DNA from: Burkholderia sp.
GTDB taxonomy: Bacteria > Pseudomonadota > Gammaproteobacteria > Burkholderiales > Burkholderiaceae
DNA length: 64,000 nucleotides
Direction of reading: 5' to 3'
NCBI GenBank assembly: GCA_031253835.1
Contig: JAIRVP010000072.1
Span: 186,001 to 250,000, forward strand
Shown piece after piece: positions 21,676-31,586 of this stretch (position 1 is the first letter of the stretch; each line of letters opens with the position of its first letter). Under the pieces are notes generated by a model that was given only the letters and a program-made list of their open reading frames with translations, had not been told where the DNA came from and searched no databases. The position numbers were made by a program, and so were the translations under genes.

Positions 21676-24198
21676 ATGCCAATTATCAAACGACCGCCTT
21701 CTTCTTCCGACAGGAACGAACCCCACTACACGCTGCGCCGCTCGCCGTCCGGGGCCTATTACCCCGATGACGACGATCGCGACGACGACCGCCGCGCGCA
21801 GCAGCGCAGCGGAGGCGGCGGCGGACGCCGCCGCACGTTCGGCTCGCGCGTCGCGCTGTGGTTCGCGGGCCTGTTCGTGACGCTGGCGATCGTCGGCGCA
21901 CTGATCGTCGGTTATGCGCTGGTCGTGATGGCGCCGCAGCTGCCGTCGCTCGATGCGCTGACCAACTACCAGCCGAAGGTGCCGCTGCGCGTGTTCACGG
22001 CCGATCACGTGCTGATCGGCGAGTTCGGCGAGGAGCGCCGCAGCCTCGTGCGCTTCCAGGACATTCCCGACGTGATGAAGAAGGCCGTGCTCGCGATCGA
22101 GGACTACCGCTTCTACGAACACGGCGGCGTCGACTTCGTCGGCATCCTGCGGGCGGGCGTGGCCGACCTGATGCACGGCGGCGCGCGGCAGGGTGCGAGC
22201 ACGATCACGATGCAGGTCGCACGCAACTTCTTCCTGTCGAGCGAGAAGACCTACACGCGCAAGATCTACGAAATGCTGCTCGCGTACAAGATCGAGAAGG
22301 CCTTGACGAAGGACCAGATCCTCGAGCTGTACATGAACCAGATCTATCTCGGCCAGCGCTCGTACGGTTTTGCCGCCGCTGCACGCGTGTATTTCGGCAA
22401 GGACCTGAAGGACATCACGCTCGCGGAAGCCGCGATGCTCGCGGGGCTGCCGAAGGCGCCGTCCGCGTATAACCCGGTCGTCAATCCGAAGCGCGCGAAG
22501 GTGCGCCAGGAATACATCCTGAAGCGCATGCTCGAGGTCGGCTACATCACGCAGCCGCAGTACGACGAAGCGATCAAGGAAGAGATCCACGTGCGCACGC
22601 CGGGCAACCAGTACGCGGTGCACGGCGAATACGTCGCCGAGATGGTGCGTCAGATGATGTACCAGCAGTACAAGGACGAGACCTATACGCGCGGGCTGAC
22701 CGTCACGACGACGATCAATTCGGCCGACCAGGAAGCCGCGTACCAGGCCGTGCGTCGCGGCATTCTCGACTACGAGCGCCGCCACGGCTATCGCGGGCCG
22801 GAAGCGTCGATCAACCTGCCTGCGGCCGGCGACGAGCGCGACGAGGCGATCGACGACGCGCTTGCCGATCACCCGGACAACGGCGACCTGCAGTCGGCGG
22901 TCGTGCTGTCGGCGTCGCCGAACGCGGTCGAGGTGCAGTTCGTCGGCGGCGCGACCACGACGATCGGACCGGCCGGGCTGCGCTTCGTGTCGGCCGCATT
23001 GGGCCCGCGCGCGAACAACGCGCTGCGCATCAAGCCGGGCTCGGTCGTGCGCGTGCTGAAGGACGGCAAGACCGGCTGGCAGGTCGTGCAGCTGCCGCAG
23101 GTCGAAGGCGCGCTCGTCGCGATTGCCCCGCAGGACGGCGCGATCCGCTCGCTCGTCGGCGGCTTCGACTTCAACAAGAGCAAGTTCAACCACGTGACGC
23201 AGGCGTGGCGGCAGCCGGGCTCGTCGTTCAAGCCGTTCATCTACTCGGCATCGCTCGACAAGGGCATGGGGCCGGCGACGATGATCAACGACGCGCCGCT
23301 GTACTTCCCGCCGAGCGTGCCGGGCGGCACCGCGTGGGAGCCGAAGGACGACGACCAGCCGGACGGCCCGATGACGATGCGCACCGGCCTGCAGCGTTCG
23401 AAGAACCTCGTGTCGATCCGGATCCTCGCATCGATCGGCACGCAGTATGCGCAGCAGTACGTGACGCAGCGCTTCGGCTTCGATCCGGCGAAGACGCCGC
23501 CGTACCTGCCGATGGCGCTCGGCGCGGGCCTCGTGACGCCGCTGCAGCTCGCGACCGGCTACGCGGTGTTCGCGAACGGCGGCTACAAGGTCGATCCGTA
23601 CCTGATCGCCGAAGTCGACGACGCACGCGGCCAGCCGCTGCAGAAGTCGCAGCCGGTGATCGCGGGCGGCACGGCGCCGCGCACGATCGAGGGCCGCAAC
23701 GCGTACGTGATGAACAGCCTGCTGCACTCGGTCGCGACGGCCGGCACGGGCGCGGGCACCAACGCGCTGGGCCGCGGCGACCTGCAGGGCAAGACAGGGA
23801 CGACGAACGACGCGAAGGACGGCTGGTTCGCCGGCTACCAGCAGTCGCTCGTCGCGGTCGCGTGGATGGGCTTCGACCAGCCGAAGAGCCTCGGCAGCCG
23901 CGAATTCGGCGCGCAGCTCGCGTTGCCGATCTGGGTGAACTACATGCGCACCGCGCTGAACGGCGTGCCCGAGCAGCAGATGGCGATGCCGGACGGCCTG
24001 ACCTCGATCGACGGCGAGCTGTACTACGCCGATCGCACGCCGGGCAACGGCTTCGTCGCGAACGTCGACATCAATCCGGCCGAGAACGCGATCAGCGCGA
24101 ACGACGCGCTGGGTTCGGCCGGCGCGGCCGGGCTTGCGCCGCCGCTCGTCACGCCGCAGGAGAAGCAGCAGATCATGGACATGTTCGAGAACAAGTAA
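21676..24198 (+). CDS. Class A penicillin-binding protein 1A family
   Basis: Bifunctional peptidoglycan synthase of 840 residues. A cytoplasmic Asp/Arg/Gly-rich tail (1-56) precedes a membrane anchor (about 57-85). The glycosyltransferase domain (about 110-290) has catalytic Glu142 in IEDYRFYEHGG and QGASTITMQ. The transpeptidase domain has Ser516-x-x-Lys519 (SSFK), Ser575-Lys-Asn577 and Lys706-Thr-Gly (KTGTTND). An inserted acidic OB-like region lies at about 370-460. It stands alone, not beside the pil genes that often flank mrcA, so it may be an additional PBP1A paralogue in this genome. Confidence 0.92.
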   Translation: MPIIKRPPSSSDRNEPHYTLRRSPSGAYYPDDDDRDDDRRAQQRSGGGGGRRRTFGSRVALWFAGLFVTLAIVGALIVGYALVVMAPQLPSLDALTNYQPKVPLRVFTADHVLIGEFGEERRSLVRFQDIPDVMKKAVLAIEDYRFYEHGGVDFVGILRAGVADLMHGGARQGASTITMQVARNFFLSSEKTYTRKIYEMLLAYKIEKALTKDQILELYMNQIYLGQRSYGFAAAARVYFGKDLKDITLAEAAMLAGLPKAPSAYNPVVNPKRAKVRQEYILKRMLEVGYITQPQYDEAIKEEIHVRTPGNQYAVHGEYVAEMVRQMMYQQYKDETYTRGLTVTTTINSADQEAAYQAVRRGILDYERRHGYRGPEASINLPAAGDERDEAIDDALADHPDNGDLQSAVVLSASPNAVEVQFVGGATTTIGPAGLRFVSAALGPRANNALRIKPGSVVRVLKDGKTGWQVVQLPQVEGALVAIAPQDGAIRSLVGGFDFNKSKFNHVTQAWRQPGSSFKPFIYSASLDKGMGPATMINDAPLYFPPSVPGGTAWEPKDDDQPDGPMTMRTGLQRSKNLVSIRILASIGTQYAQQYVTQRFGFDPAKTPPYLPMALGAGLVTPLQLATGYAVFANGGYKVDPYLIAEVDDARGQPLQKSQPVIAGGTAPRTIEGRNAYVMNSLLHSVATAGTGAGTNALGRGDLQGKTGTTNDAKDGWFAGYQQSLVAVAWMGFDQPKSLGSREFGAQLALPIWVNYMRTALNGVPEQQMAMPDGLTSIDGELYYADRTPGNGFVANVDINPAENAISANDALGSAGAAGLAPPLVTPQEKQQIMDMFENK

Positions 24199-24224
24199 GC
24201 GGTACGCTGTTCTTCAGACATGCG

Positions 24225-24254
24225 ACGGGCGTCTTCGGGCGCCCGTTTTTTTTT
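24225..24254 (+). terminator. Terminator after the PBP1A gene
   Basis: ACGGGCG pairs with CGCCCGT across an eight-base loop and is followed by nine T residues. It also separates the gene from the convergent lipoprotein gene. Confidence 0.88.
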
Positions 24255-24284
24255 GCGCGTATGGCCGGTGCAGGGGAGGGGGAA

Positions 24285-24719
24285 TCAGAACGACGCGCAG
24301 GCCGGCACGACCGTCATGCCGACCGATTGCTGGTGGAAGCGCTGCATGTACGCTTGCCGGATCGCGGCGAGCCGCGTACGCGTGTCGGGCGTATCGTCGG
24401 CGATGATACGGATCACGAAGCTGTCTTCGCGCGTGATCGAGCCGGTTGCGCGGTCGCGCCACTGGCCATGCGTGTCCCAGTAGGTGAGGCCGTCAGGGAA
24501 GCGCGGCGTGACGGTATCGGCGAGAAACGCCGCGCGTTCCGCCTCGGTGACGGGGCCGCGCCCCGTGATGTCGCGCCCGAACAGCAGGTCCACCTGCAGC
24601 ATGCGGCTTTCGCCCGGTTGTGTGCAGGACGCAGGTTGCGCGTGGGCGACGGGCGAGGGCGCCGTCGTGCAGCCGGCGAGCAGCGCGAGCGCCATCGTGC
24701 ATGCGGCGAGCGGCCGCAT
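24285..24719 (-). CDS. DUF3574 lipoprotein
   Basis: A 144-residue predicted lipoprotein. The signal peptide MRPLAACTMALALLAGC ends in a lipobox (LLAG-Cys17). The mature part has the DUF3574 pattern: QVDLLFGRDITGRGPVTEAE, FLADTVTPRFPDGLTYWD and the charged strand DSFVIRIIAD. The start at 24719 is chosen because it places the signal peptide at the N-terminus; the longer frame is Arg-rich and not signal-like. DUF3574 has no defined function to my knowledge. The gene is convergent with PBP1A and upstream of nothing obviously related. Confidence 0.82.
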   Translation of the reverse strand: MRPLAACTMALALLAGCTTAPSPVAHAQPASCTQPGESRMLQVDLLFGRDITGRGPVTEAERAAFLADTVTPRFPDGLTYWDTHGQWRDRATGSITREDSFVIRIIADDTPDTRTRLAAIRQAYMQRFHQQSVGMTVVPACASF

Positions 24720-24863
24720 CTGCCCATTTCGTGACGATCGACCTTCGCGCGCGCAAAACGCTGCGCGCTCAACCACTTGCGTGCGTGTCCGGCGGGTTAT
24801 CAACAGGGCTGTCAACATAATCTGGGGATAACCCTAGGTGGTCCGTCGGCGCCCGACGTGGGG

Positions 24864-25883
24864 TCAGTGTTGCAGTTTCGCGTGCGCGAGATGCATGCCG
24901 AGCGTGCCGGGGTCGGTGTTCGTGCCCGACAGCAGCACGCCGACGCGCTTGCCCTGCAGCGTTTCGCGCAGCGGGCCGAGCAGCGCGGCGAGCGCGGCCG
25001 CGCAGGCCGGTTCGACCGACAGCTTCAGGTGCGTGAACAGGAACAGCATCGCGGCGCGCAGCGCGTCGTCGGAGACGGTGACGATGCGGTCGACGTGGCG
25101 CCGGCACAGCTGGTAGCTGTATTCCTCGGTGTGCGGCGCCATCAGCGAATCGGCGATGGTTTGCATCGCGCTCATCTTGATCGTGTGATTCGCCGCGAAG
25201 CTGCGGCTCATCGCGTCGGCGCCTTCCGGCTCGACGCCGTACACGTGCACATGCGGATTCGCGAGCCGCAGCGCGGTCGCCATGCCGGCCGCGAGCCCGC
25301 CGCCGCCGATCGGCACGATCACCGCGTCGAGGTCGGGCGTCTGCGTCGCCCATTCGTAACCGAGCGTCGCGGTGCCGAGGATCGTGTGATAGCCGTTGAA
25401 CGGATGGATGAAGAAGCGGCCTTCCTCGGCCTCGATGCGCCGCACGAGATCGAATGCCTGCGACGCGCTGCCCGCAAGCACGACTTCCGCGCGGTACTGC
25501 TTGCACTGCGCGATGCGCGTCGGGCTTGCGGTGTGGAACATCACGACCTTCGCGCTGCTGCCGAGCCGCATCGCCGCATACGCGACGGCCGCCGCGTGAT
25601 TGCCGGCCGATACGCAGGTGACGCCGGCGTTCTTGCGCGCCTCGTCGAGCGCGAGCAGGTGCGTGAATGCGCCGCGCGCCTTGAAGCTGCCGCTCGCCTG
25701 CAGCAGCTCGAACTTGAAGTTGACGTGCGTGCCTTCGAGGGACGGCAGGTCGGCGCGCTCGAACACGGGCGTGCGCGCGACCCACGGCGACAACGCGAAA
25801 TGCTGCGCGGCGATTTCGTCGAGCGTCGGAATCGGCTCGCCGTCGATCGTCGTATGGGCCGTGCCCTGTTGTTCAGTCGACAT
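24864..25883 (-). CDS. Threonine/serine dehydratase-like PLP enzyme (fold type II)
   Basis: A 339-residue enzyme of the serine/threonine dehydratase family. The PLP lysine is in ASGSFKARGA (about residue 67), the cofactor ring contact is SAGNHAAAVA, and the phosphate loop is VPIGGGGLAAG. No ACT regulatory domain follows, unlike biosynthetic IlvA, so it resembles catabolic TdcB/serine racemase/threo-3-hydroxyaspartate dehydratase types. It lies 60 bases after argE on the same strand and may be co-transcribed. Its substrate cannot be told from sequence. Confidence 0.82.
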   Translation of the reverse strand: MSTEQQGTAHTTIDGEPIPTLDEIAAQHFALSPWVARTPVFERADLPSLEGTHVNFKFELLQASGSFKARGAFTHLLALDEARKNAGVTCVSAGNHAAAVAYAAMRLGSSAKVVMFHTASPTRIAQCKQYRAEVVLAGSASQAFDLVRRIEAEEGRFFIHPFNGYHTILGTATLGYEWATQTPDLDAVIVPIGGGGLAAGMATALRLANPHVHVYGVEPEGADAMSRSFAANHTIKMSAMQTIADSLMAPHTEEYSYQLCRRHVDRIVTVSDDALRAAMLFLFTHLKLSVEPACAAALAALLGPLRETLQGKRVGVLLSGTNTDPGTLGMHLAHAKLQH

Positions 25884-25943
25884 GACGTGGCGGGTGGCGG
25901 AGTGGGCCGGCCCGCACACGCGGGCCGGCGTGGCGGGAGGCAG

Positions 25944-27164
25944 TCAGTGCGCGTCGACCGACATGCTGCGGATGAACTTGCGCAGGAACTGCTCGCAGCC
26001 GGCGAGCTGCGCGAGCTCGACGTACTCGTTCGGCTTGTGTGCCTGCTCGATGTTGCCGGGCCCGCACACGACGCTCGGAATGCCCGCGCGTTCGAACAGC
26101 CCGGCCTCGGTGCCGTACGCGACCTTGCGCTTGTCCTGGTCGGCCGTCAGTGCGCGCACGAGCTGCGTGATCGCGGCCTGTTCGGTCGCGTCGAGGCCGG
26201 GCGCCGCGGCGATCTTCGAGAACTCGATCGCGGCGTTCGGATGCTCGCGCAGCATCTGCGGCAGCAGCGTTTCCTGCGCATACGCTTCGATGCGCGTGAA
26301 GATCTGCTCGGGGTCGAGCGTCGGCAGGTTGCGGAATTCGAAGTCGAAGCGGCACTCGGCCGGCACGGTGTTGATCGCGTTGCCGCCCTGGATCGTGCTC
26401 GTCTGCGCGGTCGTGAACGGCACGTCGTACAGCGCGTCGAACGGGCCTTCGGCGCGGAAGCGGTCCGCGATGTCGCGGATGTGGCAGATGAGGCGCGCCG
26501 CATACTCGATCGCGTTGAGCCCCTTCGGCGTCAGCGACGAATGCGCGGCGTGGCCGAGTACGCAGCAGCGGTACGCGTTGATGCCCTTGTGCGCGATGAT
26601 CGGCCGCATGCTGGTCGGCTCGCCGACGATGCAGCCGGACGGCTGCACGCCGCGCTTCACGAGGTCGGCGATCATCAGCGGCGCGCCCGCACAGCCGATT
26701 TCCTCGTCATAGGACAGCGCGAAATGGATCGGCTTCGCGAGCTTCGTCGCCTGCATCTCGGGCAGCAGCGCGAGCGCCGTGCCGATGAAGCCCTTCATGT
26801 CGCAGGTGCCGCGGCCGTACAGGCGGCCGTCGCGGATCTCCGGCGCGAACGGGTTGCTGTCCCATTGCTGGCCGTCGACCGGCACGACATCGGTATGCCC
26901 CGACAGCACGATGCCGCCGTGCGTCGAGCCGTCGTGTGCGGGCACGGTCGCGAACAGGTTCGCCCAGCCTTCGCGCGGATCGTGCGTGATCGTCGACACG
27001 ATGCCCTTCGCGGCGAGTGCGTCGCGCACCGTTTCGATCAGGCCGAGGTTCGGCACGCGGCTCGTCGTGTCCATCGACACCAGTTGCTTGACCCACGGCA
27101 GGCTGACGAGCGATTCGTCGCCCTGGGTTGCGGCGGACGGCGCCGTCGCGTCGAGAGTGGACAT
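25944..27164 (-). CDS. argE: Acetylornithine deacetylase ArgE (M20 family)
   Basis: A 406-residue metallohydrolase that removes acetyl from N-acetylornithine in arginine synthesis. The M20 metal-site motifs are SGHTDVVPVDGQQW, YGRGTCDMKGF and SYDEEIGCAGA, followed by the dimerisation domain (VLGHAAHSSLTPKGLNAIEYAA) and a late His in IEQAHKPNEYV. Length fits proteobacterial ArgE. The start at 27164 (MSTLDATAP) avoids a hydrophobic extension that is not conserved. It lies 105 bases after mfd on the same strand. Confidence 0.9.
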   Translation of the reverse strand: MSTLDATAPSAATQGDESLVSLPWVKQLVSMDTTSRVPNLGLIETVRDALAAKGIVSTITHDPREGWANLFATVPAHDGSTHGGIVLSGHTDVVPVDGQQWDSNPFAPEIRDGRLYGRGTCDMKGFIGTALALLPEMQATKLAKPIHFALSYDEEIGCAGAPLMIADLVKRGVQPSGCIVGEPTSMRPIIAHKGINAYRCCVLGHAAHSSLTPKGLNAIEYAARLICHIRDIADRFRAEGPFDALYDVPFTTAQTSTIQGGNAINTVPAECRFDFEFRNLPTLDPEQIFTRIEAYAQETLLPQMLREHPNAAIEFSKIAAAPGLDATEQAAITQLVRALTADQDKRKVAYGTEAGLFERAGIPSVVCGPGNIEQAHKPNEYVELAQLAGCEQFLRKFIRSMSVDAH

Positions 27165-27269
27165 GGCAAAACTCCGTCTGATGAATGGGAAAATCATACT
27201 CAAAAACGCGCCGGCCCGCCTGCGTCGGGCGCGATGCGGTGCAGCAACGTCGCGCCCGTCGGTATCGCG

Positions 27270-30200
27270 TCAGCGCGCCGCGGCGGCCGCGCCCTGTTTC
27301 GGGCCGAGCGCGCGCAGCGTTTCCTTGATCGTCGACACGCGGATCGCGAGATCGGGCGAGCGCGTCTCGATGCGCAGCTTGTCCTGCCCCGCGAGCTTGA
27401 TGTGGCGATGCTTCTGCACCATCTCGATGATCCGCATCGGATCGATCGGCGGATTCGGCTCGAACTGCAGCCCGATCGCGACCTCGCTCGCGTCGATCTT
27501 CACGATGCCGAGCGGCTTCGCGGCAATCCGCAGACGATGCGTCTCGACGAGCGCGTGCGCCTGCGGCGGCAGCTTGCCGAAGCGGTCGATCAGCTCCTCC
27601 TGGATGCCGTCGATCGCGTCACCGTGCTCGCAGTTCGCGAGCCGCTTGTACAGCGACAGCCGTTCCTGCACGTCCGCGCAGTAGTCCGCCGGCAGGATCG
27701 CGGGCGCGTGCAGGTTGATTTCCGTCGTCGCGGCGAGCGGGGCGGTGAGGTCGGGCTCCTTGCCGTTCTTCAGCGCCTTCACCGCGTCGTTCAGCATGTC
27801 CGTGTAGAGCTGGAAGCCGATCTCGTGGATCTCGCCCGACTGCTTGTCGCCGAGCACTTCGCCGGTGCCGCGGATCTCGAGGTCGTGCATCGCGAGATAG
27901 AAGCCCGAACCGAGTTCCTCCATCTGCTGGATCGCTTCGAGCCGGCGCTGCGCCTGCTTGGTCAGCGACTGCGGATCGTGGACCAGCAGGTAAGCATAGG
28001 CCTGGTGGTGCGAGCGGCCGACGCGGCCGCGCAGCTGGTGCAGCTGCGCGAGGCCGAACTTGTCCGCGCGGTGCATGATGATCGTGTTCGCGCTCGGCAC
28101 GTCGATGCCGGTCTCGATGATGGTCGTGCACAGCAGCACGTTCGCGCGCTGCGCGACGAAATCGCGCATCACGCGTTCGAGCTCGCGCTCGTGCATCTGG
28201 CCGTGCGCGATCACGATGCGCGCCTCGGGCACGAGCGCCTCGAGCATCGCCTTGCGGTTCTCGATCGTCTCGACCTCGTTGTGCAGGAAGTACACCTGGC
28301 CGCCGCGCTTCAGCTCGCGCAGCATCGCCTCGCGGATCACGCTTTCTTCCTCGCGGCGCACGAAGGTCTTGATCGCGAGCCGCTTCTGCGGCGCGGTCGC
28401 GATCACCGAGAAATCGCGCAGCCCTTCGAGCGCCATCCCGAGCGTACGCGGGATCGGCGTCGCGGTGAGCGTCAGCACGTCGACTTCCGCGCGCAGCGCC
28501 TTCAGCGCTTCCTTCTGGCGCACGCCGAAGCGGTGTTCCTCGTCGATGATCACGAGGCCGAGCCGTTTGAACTGCACGTCGGACGACAGCAGCTTGTGCG
28601 TGCCGATCACGATGTCGACGCTGCCTTCGTTGATCTGCGCGATCGCCGCGTTCACTTCCTTCGTGGTCTTGAAGCGCGACAGCTCGACGATCCGCACCGG
28701 CCAGTCCGCGAAGCGGTCGGCGAAGGTCTGCGTGTGCTGCTCCGCGAGCAGCGTGGTCGGCGACAGCAGCGCGACCTGCTTGCCGCCCAGCACCGCGATG
28801 AACGCGGCGCGCAGCGCGACCTCGGTCTTGCCGAAGCCGACGTCGCCGCACACGAGGCGGTCCATCGGCTTGCCGCTCGTCATGTCGCCGATCACGGCCG
28901 CGATCGCGGCGGCCTGGTCGGGCGTCTCCTCGAAGCCGAAGCTTTCCGCGAATTTCACGTAGTCGCGCGGGTCGAGCGAGAACGCGTGGCCTTCGCGGGC
29001 CGCGCGGCGCGCGTACAGGTTCAGCAGTTCGGCGGCCGTGTCGCGGATCTGCTGCGCGGCCTTGCGCTTCGCGCGCTCCCACTGGCCGGAGCCGAGCGCG
29101 TGCAGCGGCGCGCTGTCGGGATCGGCGCCGCTGTAGCGCGAGATCACGTGCAGTTGCGCGACGGGCACGTAGAGCTTGCTGTCGCCCGAGTATTCGAGAT
29201 GCAGGAATTCGGTCTCGCCTTCGCCGAGATCCATCGACACGAGGCCCATGTAGCGGCCGATGCCGTGCTGCGCATGGACGACCGGGTCGCCGACCTTCAG
29301 CTCCGACAGGTCGCGCACCATCGCGTCGACGTTGCTCGCCTGTTCCTGCCGGCGGCGGCCCGCGCGGCGGCCGAGCGCGCCGTACAGCTCGGTTTCGGTG
29401 ACGACCGCATAGCCTTCGCCCGGCACCGCGAAGCCGTTCGCGAGCGGCGCGACGCCGAGCGCGAAACGCTCGTCGCTCGCGAGCCAGCCCGCGAAGTGGT
29501 CGTTCGACGCGGGGCGCAGGTGATGTTCGGCGAGCAGCTGCAGGATCGTCTCGCGGCGGCCGGCCGATTCGACGGTCAGCAGCACGCGCTTGCCCGACGA
29601 TTCGACGAAGGTACGCAGCGACGCGAGCGGGTCGTCCGCATGGCGGTCGACGGTCAGCTCGGGCAGCGCGATCGCCCAGCCGCCGGCCGGCTGCGCGGGC
29701 AGCACGACGCGCGCGAACGGCTTCGAGAACGCGAAGAAATCCTCGTCGGACAGGAACAGCCGCTGCGGCTCGAGGATCGGCCGCTCGCGATCGTGCGCGA
29801 GGAACGCATGGCGCTGCTTCGTATCGGCCGTGAAGCGGCGGATCGATGCCTCGAGATCGCCGGTGAACACGAGGTGCGCGTCCTGCGGCAGGTAGTGGAA
29901 CAGCGTGGCCGTTTCGTCGAAGAACAACGGCAGGTAGTACTCGATGCCGGCCGACGGCACGCCGTTGCCTATGTCCTTGTAGATCGGCGCGCGGCTCGGG
30001 TCGCCTTCGAAGGTTTCGCGCCAGCGGCTGCGGAAGGCCGTGCGCGCGGCTTCGTCGAACGGGAACTCGCGGCCGGGCAGCAGGCGCACGTCGCGCACCG
30101 GGTAGAGGCTGCGCTGCGTGTCGGGGTCGAACGCGCGGATCGAATCGACCTGGTCGTCGAACAGGTCGATCCGGTACGGCAGCGGCGAGCCCATCGGGTA

Positions 30201-30740
30201 CAGGTCGATCAGCGAGCCGCGCACGCAGTATTCGCCGGGCCGCACGACCTGGCTCACGTGCTCGTAGCCGGCCAGCGTCAGCTGCGCCTTCAGCTTCGCT
30301 TCGTCGAGCCGTTCGCCCTGCGCGAACGCGAACGTGTACGCGGCCATGAACGACGCGGGCGGCATCCGGTACAGCGCGGTGGTCGCGGGCACGAGCAGGA
30401 TGTCGCAGCGGCCTTCGCCGAGGTCGTGCAGCGTGGCAAGCCGCTCGGACACGAGGTCCTGGTGCGGCGAGAACGTGTCGTACGGCAGCGTTTCCCAGTC
30501 CGGCAGCAGGCGCACGCGCGCATCGGGCGAAAAGTAGCGGATTTCCTGCGACAGCCGTTGCGCGTCGACCGCGTTCGCGCAGATCACCGCGAGAAGCGGC
30601 ACATCCTGGCGGTTGTCGGCGAGATAACGGGCGATGGCGAGCGCGTCGGCGGAGCCGTGCGTGCCGTCGAAGGCGAAGCGCTGGCCGGGTTTGACGCGCG
30701 CTACGGGCGAGGCGGACGGGTTGGAAGCGTTATCTGGCAT
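27270..30740 (-). CDS. mfd: Transcription-repair coupling factor Mfd
   Basis: DNA translocase of 1,156 residues that removes RNA polymerase stalled at lesions and recruits UvrA. The N-terminal UvrB-like region is followed by the RNA-polymerase-interaction domain (about 485-560, LKVGDPVVHAQHGIGRY) and the RecG-like motor, with Walker A GDVGFGKTEVA (Lys638) and Walker B DEEHRFGVRQKE (about 733), the RGRVGRS motif, and a C-terminal TRCF domain. The start is ATG 30740; GTG 30764 would add eight residues. It is divergent from ispD across a 107-base gap. Confidence 0.96.
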   Translation of the reverse strand: MPDNASNPSASPVARVKPGQRFAFDGTHGSADALAIARYLADNRQDVPLLAVICANAVDAQRLSQEIRYFSPDARVRLLPDWETLPYDTFSPHQDLVSERLATLHDLGEGRCDILLVPATTALYRMPPASFMAAYTFAFAQGERLDEAKLKAQLTLAGYEHVSQVVRPGEYCVRGSLIDLYPMGSPLPYRIDLFDDQVDSIRAFDPDTQRSLYPVRDVRLLPGREFPFDEAARTAFRSRWRETFEGDPSRAPIYKDIGNGVPSAGIEYYLPLFFDETATLFHYLPQDAHLVFTGDLEASIRRFTADTKQRHAFLAHDRERPILEPQRLFLSDEDFFAFSKPFARVVLPAQPAGGWAIALPELTVDRHADDPLASLRTFVESSGKRVLLTVESAGRRETILQLLAEHHLRPASNDHFAGWLASDERFALGVAPLANGFAVPGEGYAVVTETELYGALGRRAGRRRQEQASNVDAMVRDLSELKVGDPVVHAQHGIGRYMGLVSMDLGEGETEFLHLEYSGDSKLYVPVAQLHVISRYSGADPDSAPLHALGSGQWERAKRKAAQQIRDTAAELLNLYARRAAREGHAFSLDPRDYVKFAESFGFEETPDQAAAIAAVIGDMTSGKPMDRLVCGDVGFGKTEVALRAAFIAVLGGKQVALLSPTTLLAEQHTQTFADRFADWPVRIVELSRFKTTKEVNAAIAQINEGSVDIVIGTHKLLSSDVQFKRLGLVIIDEEHRFGVRQKEALKALRAEVDVLTLTATPIPRTLGMALEGLRDFSVIATAPQKRLAIKTFVRREEESVIREAMLRELKRGGQVYFLHNEVETIENRKAMLEALVPEARIVIAHGQMHERELERVMRDFVAQRANVLLCTTIIETGIDVPSANTIIMHRADKFGLAQLHQLRGRVGRSHHQAYAYLLVHDPQSLTKQAQRRLEAIQQMEELGSGFYLAMHDLEIRGTGEVLGDKQSGEIHEIGFQLYTDMLNDAVKALKNGKEPDLTAPLAATTEINLHAPAILPADYCADVQERLSLYKRLANCEHGDAIDGIQEELIDRFGKLPPQAHALVETHRLRIAAKPLGIVKIDASEVAIGLQFEPNPPIDPMRIIEMVQKHRHIKLAGQDKLRIETRSPDLAIRVSTIKETLRALGPKQGAAAAAR

Positions 30741-30847
30741 AGGGACGACAGGGGTGGCGTGCACGGGCGCATCGCGGTGCGCCGGTCGAGACGAAAGACC
30801 TATTATAAAATCCGCTTCTCGATTTCATCTTTCCGGCGTTTCCCTTC

Positions 30848-31558
30848 GTGACTCCCCGACTTTTCGCCCTGATTCCCTGTGCCGGCACCGGCAGCCGTTC
30901 CGGCTCGGCCGTGCCGAAGCAATACCGCACGCTGGCCGGCCGCGCGCTGCTGCACTACACGCTCGCCGCGTTCGACGCGTGCAGCGAGTTCGCGCAGACG
31001 CTCGTTGTGCTCGCGCCCGACGATTCCCATTTCGACGCGCGCCGCTTCGCGGGCCTGCGCTTCGCGGTGCGCCGCTGCGGCGGCGGCTCGCGGCAGGCGT
31101 CGGTGCTGAACGGGCTGCTCGAGCTGGCCGAATTCGGCGCGACCGACCAGGACTGGGTGCTCGTCCATGACGCGGCGCGCCCGGGCATCACGCCGGAGCT
31201 GATCCGCGCGCTCGTCGCGGCGCTGAAGGACGATCCGGTCGGCGGCATCGTCGCGCTGCCGGTGGCCGATACGCTCAAGCGCGTGCCGGCCGGCGGCGAC
31301 GCGATCGCGCGCACCGAGTCGCGCGACGCGCTGTGGCAGGCGCAGACGCCGCAGATGTTCCGCATCGGCATGCTGCGCGAGGCCATCCTGCGCGCGCAGC
31401 GCGAAGGGCACGACCTGACCGACGAGGCCAGCGCGATCGAATGGGCGGGCCACACGCCGCGCGTCGTGCAGGGCAGCCTGCGCAATTTCAAGGTCACGTA
31501 CCCGGAAGATTTCGCGCTTGCGGAGGCGATCCTCGCGCGCCCCGCGAACGCTTCCTGA
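30848..31558 (+). CDS. ispD: 2-C-methyl-D-erythritol 4-phosphate cytidylyltransferase IspD
   Basis: Transfers CMP to methylerythritol phosphate in the MEP isoprenoid pathway. The 236-residue protein has the nucleotide-binding signature PCAGTGSRSGSAVPKQY, the VLVHDAARPG segment and the TDEASAIEW motif near the C-terminus. The start is GTG 30848, which begins the conserved N-terminus directly. A -10-like TATTAT lies at 30801-30806 in the gap to mfd. The next gene, 28 bases on, is ispF. Confidence 0.96.
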   Translation: MTPRLFALIPCAGTGSRSGSAVPKQYRTLAGRALLHYTLAAFDACSEFAQTLVVLAPDDSHFDARRFAGLRFAVRRCGGGSRQASVLNGLLELAEFGATDQDWVLVHDAARPGITPELIRALVAALKDDPVGGIVALPVADTLKRVPAGGDAIARTESRDALWQAQTPQMFRIGMLREAILRAQREGHDLTDEASAIEWAGHTPRVVQGSLRNFKVTYPEDFALAEAILARPANAS

Positions 31559-31586
31559 CTTTCACCCCATCTCAATCGGAACACGC

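Noticed and set aside
24777..30851. A 2,024-codon open frame on the plus strand
   Set aside because: It runs antisense to dehydratase, argE and mfd genes with clear motifs. Its translation is Arg/Glu/His/Val-rich without domains, as expected from a stop-poor frame in high-GC DNA.
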